Assembly (NCBI GenBank): GCA_013178015.1
Contig: JABLXR010000025.1
Span: 1 to 51,264, forward strand
Direction of reading: 5' to 3'
DNA length: 51,264 nucleotides
Source: Anaerolineae bacterium
GTDB lineage: Bacteria; Chloroflexota; Anaerolineae; DRVO01
A model generated the notes under the pieces. The model made no database searches. It saw only the letters and a list, made by a program, of their open reading frames with translations, and was not told the DNA's origin. Positions 45,954-51,264 of this stretch are shown piece after piece (position 1 is the first letter of the stretch; each line of letters starts with the position of its first letter). Made by a program: the position numbers and the translations under genes.

Positions 45954-47099
45954 GAGTCGGTTGAAGTCCCAGTTCACCAGCCCGTCCCACAAGTGCCGCA
46001 GGGGCGTCCAGGGGGTGTCGCGGCCGATGCAGCGGAAGTAAGGCGGTTCGTAGGCGCGGATCAGGTCGCCGATGCGGTAGCGAGCCAGGATCGGGGTAGA
46101 TGCTACCAGGCTTCCCGTCTCGCCGGGCTGCATCTCGTGCAGCATCTTGACGCCCGTTCGCGTTTCCACCTCCAGGAAGAAGAGGTCGTAGTTGGGCACC
46201 CAGGCGCGTTTCTCGTCCCGTTGCTGGCCGAACATCCCCTCGGTGGCGCCGTAGATCTCGTACACGTCCACCGGGCCATATAGCGCCCGCAGCACCGGCC
46301 TGTATCGGGTGTTGATCCCCGGAACGCTGCCCAGGGTCATCACCTGCACTTGCCACAGGTCCTTGGGGTAGACTCCATGCTCCCGGCGGAGGTATCGTCC
46401 GAAGTCCACCGCCGTCGGGGCCACGCCTCCCACTAGCTTGACGTCTTCCTGCCGGCAGCGTTCATAGGCCAGCTCGAAGCGGCGGTCCCAGTCAGCGATG
46501 GTCTTGCCACCGCCCAGCGCATCTATCTCCTCCTGGGTCGGGAGGGAGCGCACGGGCGTCTGCGCCGAGACATGCTTGACGTAGATGCCGGAGCTGTAGC
46601 CGTACTCCACCTCCCGCTCCCCCACCCGTATGGTGCCCACCACGGAGGGGAAGTTGAGATTCAGGTTGACCCCGCGGAACACCTCGAAGCGCTTCGTCTG
46701 CAGGGCGTAGTTCACCACCGCCCGGGCGGCGCTCACCCGCACCCTGAGGTCGGTGGGCGTCATGGGGATGAACTTGGAGATGCCCTTGGTGCTCCCCCGA
46801 GTGATGGCCCACCCAATGGGCTCCTCGTAAAGGAGAAGCTCCGTCTCGCCCCCCATCACCCGCCGGATGAGAGGCTCGTAGGACTCGTAGGTCATTACCG
46901 GGAAACGCCGCCGGTATTCCTCGATGGACTCGACGGAGGAAGCGCCGCGTTCCCGTCCGTAGCCCGTCCGGGCGTAGCCCTGCAGGAGCCGGTTCAGCAC
47001 TGCCTCCTGCGCCGCCGCTGGGTTGGTGACCCCCTCGTGCCAGGGTTGCACCATCTGGGTCAGGCGCTCCATCATGGCTGCCACGTCGGTGGGCTGCAT
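45951..47099 (-). CDS. GH3-family acyl-adenylate-forming protein
   Basis: 382 residues from ATG 47099, with GGAGGCGCAAG upstream. GH3 proteins adenylate carboxylic acids and often conjugate them to amino acids. Recognisable segments: YGRERGASSVESIEEYRRRFPVMTYESYEPLIRRVMGGE near the N-terminus, the ATP loop ITRGSTKGISKFIPMT, IYGATEGMFGQQ in the motif-2 position, and a late YRIGDLIRAYE. The protein is shorter than plant GH3s (about 600) and lacks the C-terminal cap region. Substrate unknown. It is alone apart from a possible small gene upstream. Confidence 0.75.
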
Positions 47100-47120
47100 C
47101 TTGCGCCTCCTTCGGAGAGC

Positions 47121-47360
47121 TCAACAGCGGGAGATCGCTCCCGCTCGTACGTCGCGATCGTAACCCGAAGCGCCCCATCCGTCACGCCGCAGGCGCAGGG
47201 CCTTCCTCAGGTGCACCTGGAACAGGGTGGTCTTCTGCAGCAGGTCTCCGAGAGTCGGACGAACGAAAGGCAGGCCCAGCGCTCGATCGTCCCACCGCAG
47301 GAGAAGCTGTTTGATGCCGTCGGACGTCCCTTCTCGGATGTGCCTATCAGCATCCGCCAA
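47121..47360 (-). CDS. Possible small gene upstream of the GH3-like gene
   Basis: A 79-residue frame with a TTG start preceded by GGGAGGAGAGG ends 21 bases before the GH3-like ATG. Its peptide (ADADRHIREGTSDGIKQLLLRW, then DLLQKTTLFQVHLRKALRLRR) is more protein-like than the surrounding frames, and its third-position GC is high, but I know no family. A second, overlapping frame uses an ATG after the same ribosome-binding site. The rest of 47361-47557 holds nothing recognisable. Confidence 0.3.
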   Translation of the reverse strand: MADADRHIREGTSDGIKQLLLRWDDRALGLPFVRPTLGDLLQKTTLFQVHLRKALRLRRDGWGASGYDRDVRAGAISRC

Positions 47361-47557
47361 ACCTCTCCTCCCGCACCGGCGGGAAAGGGCCCGAGCGCAG
47401 CAGGCACCGGGAGGCAAGGCGCGCACGCGCACCCATCGAGCGGAGGCGCACCTACAGTGCATTCGGGCCTCTTTTCGCAATCTGAGCGCAGCGCAGGACC
47501 TGAGCAGCGGTGCACATCGGGATCCGTACCGTCAGCCCCCGGCGGTCACGTGCTCGG

Positions 47558-47586
47558 TTGACAGGAGACGCCCGGAGCTCTATAGT
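47558..47586 (+). promoter_or_regulatory. Promoter of the bactofilin gene
   Basis: Perfect TTGACA (47558-47563), 17-base spacer, TATAGT (47581-47586). It starts transcription about 33 bases before the GTG. Confidence 0.75.
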
Positions 47587-47625
47587 GCCCTTACCAGCAT
47601 CCAATCTCCGCCCCGAGGTGCGCTC

Positions 47626-48081
47626 GTGTTCAGAAAGGCCGTCTTCGACCCGGCTCAGCTCATAGACACGAACATCCCCGAGAACACCACTCTCAGGGGT
47701 GAGCTCAAGTGCGATGGGAACCTCCACATCGGCGGCCTGATCGAGGGCGGTTCCGTCGAGTGCTCCGGCAACGTCATCGTCAGCGAGAGGGCCGTGGTCA
47801 AGGCCGACGTTAGGGCGCGCAACGTCTCGGTCATGGGCACGGTGGAGGGTAACATCCTAGCGGATAAGGTTGAGATCCTGGATGGCGGCCGTGTCGTGGG
47901 AGACGTAGACGTGGTGGACCTGCTGCTCGACGAGGGAGGCATCGTTCGGGGACACGTGCTCATGCGCAAGGGAGAGCCAGCCCAGCCCGAGCCCCTGCCC
48001 CTTTCCGAGTCGAGCCCGTCGGTCGACGAGCCCAGGCCGGACGGAATCAGCCCACCCACGGCCGACTCGGCTGGGAGTTGA
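47626..48081 (+). CDS. Bactofilin-family cytoskeletal protein
   Basis: 151 residues from GTG 47626 with GAGGTG upstream; the frame extends further left, but the family and promoter favour this start. Bactofilins polymerise into filaments that organise envelope synthesis or cell shape. The beta-helix core is clear: ENTTLRGELKCDGNLHIGGLIEG, CSGNVIVSERAVVKADVRARNVSVMGTVEGNI and DVDVVDLLLDEGGIVRGHVLM. The tail is proline- and serine-rich. The last 35 bases overlap the antisense end of the glycosyltransferase gene. A role in positioning polysaccharide export is suggested by the neighbouring glycosyltransferases, which is inference. Confidence 0.87.
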   Translation: MFRKAVFDPAQLIDTNIPENTTLRGELKCDGNLHIGGLIEGGSVECSGNVIVSERAVVKADVRARNVSVMGTVEGNILADKVEILDGGRVVGDVDVVDLLLDEGGIVRGHVLMRKGEPAQPEPLPLSESSPSVDEPRPDGISPPTADSAGS

Positions 48082-49537
48082 GCGCGGCCCGACGCGCTCC
48101 CGCTCGCTCCGCCCGCGCCTCGCTCAGGCTGCTTGCCGCCACATAGAGGAAGCCCGCCGCGTACAGCGCCAGGAAGGGAATGGCGTAGACGCTGCCCCGG
48201 CTCGCCGCCACGGCGATCGCCACCAGCGCGTAGGCCGCCATCCCTAGTTCCCCTAGCGTCCAGCTATCGGCCCCCACCACGTAGTGTCGCCCCCGCCAGT
48301 CGCCCCTCCTTCCCACCAGGCTGTACTTGGGGGTGCGCTCGAAGGCACCCCCGTCCGACCGCAGAGCGCGGATCACGGCGCGCGTGCTGCTCACGGCCAG
48401 TCCCGTCCCCAGCAGCACCAGAACGGGCAAATACGCCAACCGGCGCCATCCTGCGCCTCCCTGCATGGCTTGCGACAGGATGTAGAGAGTGGGAGGGCCC
48501 AGACTGGCCAGGCCCAAGAAGGTCAGGTGGAAGCGCAAGCCGCCATCCAGCAGCAGCAGTGGCAGAGACACCAGGAGCAGCACCAGCATCAGCGGGTGGC
48601 CCAGGTACCCGCCCATGTGTATCAGGCTCTCCACCTTCTGGCCCAACGATAGGCGGGAACGTAGCACGGGCCCGGCCAGGTAGCGCAGGCACTGGACGCT
48701 GCCAGTGGCCCAGCGTCGCTGCTGGCTCTTGAAGGCCGAGACCGTGGGCGGCACCTCTGCCGGCACCACCACCTCGGGCAAGTACAGCCCGCGCCATCCC
48801 GCCAGCTGGGCCCGGTAGCTCAAGTCCAGGTCTTCGCAGAGGGTGCGCGCGCTCCAGCCGCCTGCCCCTTCGATGCAGCGGCGCCGCCATATCCCCGCCG
48901 ACCCGTTGAAGTTCATGAGCAAGCCGCTTCGCTGACGGGCCGGCTGCTCCACCACGAAGTGACCGTCCAGCGCCAGAGCCTGGGCCCGCGTCGGCACAGA
49001 GTAGCCCTCGTTGATGTGCCCCCAGCGCGTCTGCACGAACCCCAGCCCCCTGTCGGCCGCCAGGTAAGGCACCACGCGTCGAAGCCAGTTGGTAGGCGGG
49101 ACGAAGTCGGCATCGAAGATGGCGATGAACTCGCCTCGGGCCGACGCCAGGCCGTTCGCCAGCGCTCCGGCCTTGTAGCCGGAGCGCTCGGTGCGATGCA
49201 GCACCGTTACGTCCAGCCCGCGCCGCCGAAGCCGCGCCGCCATCGAATCTACCATGGCGTGGGTGTAATCATCGCTGTCGTCCAGAACCTGGATCTGGAG
49301 CCGATCGCGAGGGTAGTCCAGCCGGCTCACTGCCTCCAACAGACGTCGCACCACCCAGCGCTCGTTGTAGACCGGAAGCTGCACCGTCACCGAGGGCCAC
49401 CATCGAGGCTCCTCGGCCCTAGACCCACGCCGATGGCGGAGGAAGAGGGCGGTCAGCACCAGCGAATTGAAGCCGTAGGTCGCCAGCAGCAGGGCCGCCA
49501 GCAGGTAGATTGCACTAAGGAAGTAGGACAGGTACAC
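48047..49537 (-). CDS. Membrane glycosyltransferase family 2 (cellulose/mannan-synthase-like)
   Basis: 496 residues from GTG 49537 with AAAGGA upstream; the frame could start at 49585, but then the extension overlaps the promoter. Processive GT2 enzyme: one N-terminal transmembrane segment, a cytosolic catalytic domain with the D, DxD, ED and QxxRW motifs (QVLDDSDD, IFDADFV, CEDLDLSYRAQLAGW, QQRRWATGS), and about four C-terminal membrane helices. Closest by memory to CslA-type beta-mannan synthases and related bacterial GT2. It is divergent from the GT4 gene with the purine/pyrimidine repeat between them, and convergent and overlapping with the bactofilin. Confidence 0.87.
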   Translation of the reverse strand: MYLSYFLSAIYLLAALLLATYGFNSLVLTALFLRHRRGSRAEEPRWWPSVTVQLPVYNERWVVRRLLEAVSRLDYPRDRLQIQVLDDSDDYTHAMVDSMAARLRRRGLDVTVLHRTERSGYKAGALANGLASARGEFIAIFDADFVPPTNWLRRVVPYLAADRGLGFVQTRWGHINEGYSVPTRAQALALDGHFVVEQPARQRSGLLMNFNGSAGIWRRRCIEGAGGWSARTLCEDLDLSYRAQLAGWRGLYLPEVVVPAEVPPTVSAFKSQQRRWATGSVQCLRYLAGPVLRSRLSLGQKVESLIHMGGYLGHPLMLVLLLVSLPLLLLDGGLRFHLTFLGLASLGPPTLYILSQAMQGGAGWRRLAYLPVLVLLGTGLAVSSTRAVIRALRSDGGAFERTPKYSLVGRRGDWRGRHYVVGADSWTLGELGMAAYALVAIAVAASRGSVYAIPFLALYAAGFLYVAASSLSEARAERAGARRAALNSQPSRPWVG

Positions 49538-49568
49538 GACAGAGCTATCCTTTCGCCGGGGCCAGGCT

Positions 49569-49596
49569 AGTATAGCACCCCCCACAAGTCGGGCAA
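49569..49596 (-). promoter_or_regulatory. Promoter of the GT2 gene
   Basis: On the minus strand TTGCCC (49591-49596), a 16-base spacer and TATACT (49569-49574). It lies at the edge of the repeat region. Confidence 0.55.
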
Positions 49597-49977
49597 GGGG
49601 AGGAGACAGGAGGAAAGGAGGGAAGGAGGAAAGGAGACAGGAGGAAAGGAGTGAAGGAGACAGGAGACAGGAGGCGAGGAGTAGAGGAGACGGAAGGGGA
49701 GGAGCCGGGCGGTGGCCGCGGGGGCAGCCGCTCTATCGTCAGGTGGCTGGCTGCTGCGAGGCCAAGCAAGGGCAGGCTAGAACTGTGCTCCAGCGAAGGG
49801 GGTACCGCCAACCACCCCGCCGAATGACCGCCCCGTCCTCTCCCTGCCAGCGAGCACCTTCCCTTAGCCGCCTCCAATCATTCCCTCCTGTCTCCTTCAC
49901 TCCTCCCCCTCCTGTCTCCTTCCCTCCTTTCCTCCTGTCTCCTCCCCTCCTTCCCTCCTTCCCTCCTTCCCTGCTAT
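49594..49977. repeat. Purine/pyrimidine inverted repeat between divergent glycosyltransferase genes
   Basis: The left arm (about 49594-49710) is reiterated GGAGACAGGAGGAAAGGA; the right arm (about 49883-49977) is its complement, reiterated TCCTTTCCTCCTGTCTCC. The middle 170 bases hold ordinary sequence. On its top strand the left arm is almost all purine and the right almost all pyrimidine. Each arm sits just upstream of one of two divergent promoters, with a -10-like TATACT at 49975-49980 for the GT4 gene. Confidence 0.85.
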
Positions 49978-50000
49978 ACTCGCGCCCACGGAGGCAGCAG

Positions 50001-51113
50001 TTGCGCTTGGCCCTCGTCTGTTCCTGGCTCAACCAGTATGGCGGCGCTGAGCGGGTCCTAGAAGCGGTGCACGAGATCTGGCCCGAGGCCCCCCTCTACA
50101 CCAGCATCTACGACCCCGGGGCATTGCCTCCCCACTTCCGGAGCTGGGACATCCGGCCCACCTGGATGAACCGCCTGCCAGCGGTCAGCCGCCGCAGCCG
50201 GCTGTACTTGCCCCTCTATCCCCTAGCATTCGATACCCTTCACCTGGAGGGATTCGACGCCGTCGTCAGCATCAGCAGCGGATTCGCCACCGGAGCCCGG
50301 TGTCGGTCCGCGCCTCACATCGCCTACTGCCTGACCCCTCCTCGGTTCCTCTGGGGCTTCCAGGACTACCTAACCCGCGAGGGCATGGCCAAGTGGCAGA
50401 GGGTGGGGGTGAGGGCACTGATCCCCCTTCTGCGCCAGTGGGATCTTCAGGGGGCCCGACGGGTCAGCCACTTCATCGCCATCGCCGGAGAGGTCCAGCG
50501 GCGCATCCGGGCTATCTATGGGCGAGAGGCACCCATCATCTACCCTCCCGTGGACACAGACCGCTTCCGACCCGGCTCTCACATGGACGATTACCTGCTG
50601 GTGGTGGGGCGGCTGGTGCCCTATCGCCGAATGGACTTGGCCGTGCGTGCCTGCAGCGAGCTTGGGCTGCCCCTCAAGGTGGTGGGCGAGGGCCGCGCCC
50701 GCCCTCAGTTGGAGGCCCTGGCCGGTCCCACCGTGGAGTTCCTTGGCTGGCTGCCCGACGAAGAGGTGACCAAGCTGGTGCAGGGATGTCGAGCCCTGGT
50801 GTGGCCCGGGCTAGAGGACTTCGGCATCGCCCCCGTCGAGGCCCAGGCCGCCGGCCGACCGGTCGTAGCCTACGCCGGGGGTGGCTCACTAGAGACTATC
50901 GTGGACGGGGAGACGGGCATCCTGTTCTCGGAGCAGTCGGTGGAATCACTGTCGGCGGCCTTGCGCCGATTGGACCAGACCGCTTTCGATCCGGAGGTCC
51001 TGCGCCGCAGTGCCCTTCGCTTCGACAAGGCCATCTTCCAGCAGCGATTGTGCCAGTTCGTGGAGAGGGCCGCTACAGAGGCACAGAGGCACGGAGAAGG
51101 GTCTAGGAAGTAG
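50001..51113 (+). CDS. Glycosyltransferase family 4
   Basis: 370 residues from a TTG at 50001 with GGAGG 6 bases upstream; the longer frame runs through the pyrimidine repeat and is rejected. GT-B enzyme: N-terminal acceptor domain (SWLNQYGGAERVLEAVHEIWPEA) and the sugar-nucleotide domain with VVGRLVPYRRMDLAVRA, VEFLGWLPDEEVTKLVQGC, and the EX7E-type segment LEDFGIAPVEAQAAGRPVVAYAGGGSLETIVDGETGILF. The last residues, ATEAQRHGEGSRK, come from the ACAGAGGC repeat and are probably not functional. Likely adds a sugar to an exopolysaccharide or lipid carrier, consistent with the chain-length gene that follows. Confidence 0.87.
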   Translation: MRLALVCSWLNQYGGAERVLEAVHEIWPEAPLYTSIYDPGALPPHFRSWDIRPTWMNRLPAVSRRSRLYLPLYPLAFDTLHLEGFDAVVSISSGFATGARCRSAPHIAYCLTPPRFLWGFQDYLTREGMAKWQRVGVRALIPLLRQWDLQGARRVSHFIAIAGEVQRRIRAIYGREAPIIYPPVDTDRFRPGSHMDDYLLVVGRLVPYRRMDLAVRACSELGLPLKVVGEGRARPQLEALAGPTVEFLGWLPDEEVTKLVQGCRALVWPGLEDFGIAPVEAQAAGRPVVAYAGGGSLETIVDGETGILFSEQSVESLSAALRRLDQTAFDPEVLRRSALRFDKAIFQQRLCQFVERAATEAQRHGEGSRK

Positions 51114-51202
51114 ATTCTGCCTCCTGGGAGTCAGCTTGGCATACGTCCTGATTCCCTGTAACCTGTGGCCTGTTTCCTATCTCTGTGTCCCGTGCCTCTG
51201 TG
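51082..51202. repeat. Inverted repeat of ACAGAGGC words after the GT4 gene
   Basis: CACAGAGGCACGG (51082-51094) pairs with CCGTGCCTCTGTG (51190-51202); nearby TAGGAA/TTCCTA adds pairs. The left arm is the 3' end of the GT4 coding sequence. It lies 25 bases before the next gene. Confidence 0.7.
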
Positions 51203-51226
51203 GCGTCTTTGCTTGAGTAGGTGACG

Positions 51227-51264
51227 ATGGAACTACGCGAATACTGGCGCATATTGCGGCGCTA
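51227..51264 (+). CDS. Start of a probable Wzz-type chain-length protein, cut by the window edge
   Basis: ATG 51227 begins MELREYWRILRR before the window ends. Polysaccharide co-polymerases of the Wzz/tyrosine-kinase type usually open with a similar (L/I)xxYWxILRRR segment just before the first transmembrane helix, and two glycosyltransferase genes precede it. The ribosome-binding site is weak (GGTGA). Only 12 residues are visible, so this is tentative. Confidence 0.5.
   Translation, partial: MELREYWRILRR

Overview
The window is GC-rich, gene-dense bacterial chromosome. The best lineage marker is an 815-residue membrane protein of the Chlor_Arch_YYY (DUF2298) type, a family reported mainly from Chloroflexota and archaea. 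Together with the AraB/dehydrogenase/esterase operon, UroD-like methyltransferase, bactofilin, Lon-like AAA protease and Tat-exported flavoprotein, it suggests a Chloroflexota bacterium, perhaps Anaerolineae-like. This is inference; no 16S rRNA gene is present.

Layout. 0-12.7 kb is mostly housekeeping: the start of a probable transposase (minus), greA-lysS, a Tat-exported FAD reductase, then on the minus strand rho and a LysM/M23 peptidase; an IS256-family end fragment; a Lon-like protease; an orphan OmpR-type regulator. 13-17.5 kb is an accessory patch: an IS630-type transposase remnant and a large secreted seven-blade SBBP propeller/Ig-repeat gene broken by one TAG, between two copies of a ~185-230 bp direct repeat. 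17.6-24 kb: a small secreted protein; an ECF sigma/anti-sigma/membrane-protein set; and cobT-cobS-cobC-cobU (cobalamin nucleotide-loop assembly), overlapping or nearly so, behind a cobalamin riboswitch. 24.3-29.3 kb is a decayed island: an internally deleted IS256 element abutting the C-terminal half of brxL (BREX phage defence), an unassigned 183-residue gene, a truncated M14 carboxypeptidase joined to a truncated tyrosine integrase, ending next to tRNA-Lys(UUU).

29.4-39.3 kb: an ornithine-cyclodeaminase-like gene, infC-rpmI-rplT (infC apparently starting at ATA), then an Rrf2-type regulator heading a likely sugar operon (LarA-like protein, zinc dehydrogenase, ribulokinase, tandem esterase). 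39.5-51.3 kb: a glutaredoxin/FTR-rubredoxin redox pair, a cluster of DnaA-box-like sites, a UroD-like methyltransferase, the YYY membrane protein, a HAD phosphatase, a small membrane protein, a GH3-like enzyme, a bactofilin and two glycosyltransferases, ending at the first codons of a probable polysaccharide chain-length protein.

The most striking unexplained signal is a set of intergenic inverted repeats in the right half. Each is built from short reiterated words, with a different word at most loci (GGGGAGAC, CGTGAT, GGAGACAGGA, GCAGAGGCCG, GCGGATGACGC, ACAGAGGC), and the two arms of each complement one another. They lie at operon ends, between convergent genes and between divergent promoters, and one forms the C-terminal codons of a glycosyltransferase. 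Coordinates and motifs were read by eye; family names are from memory and no database search was possible.
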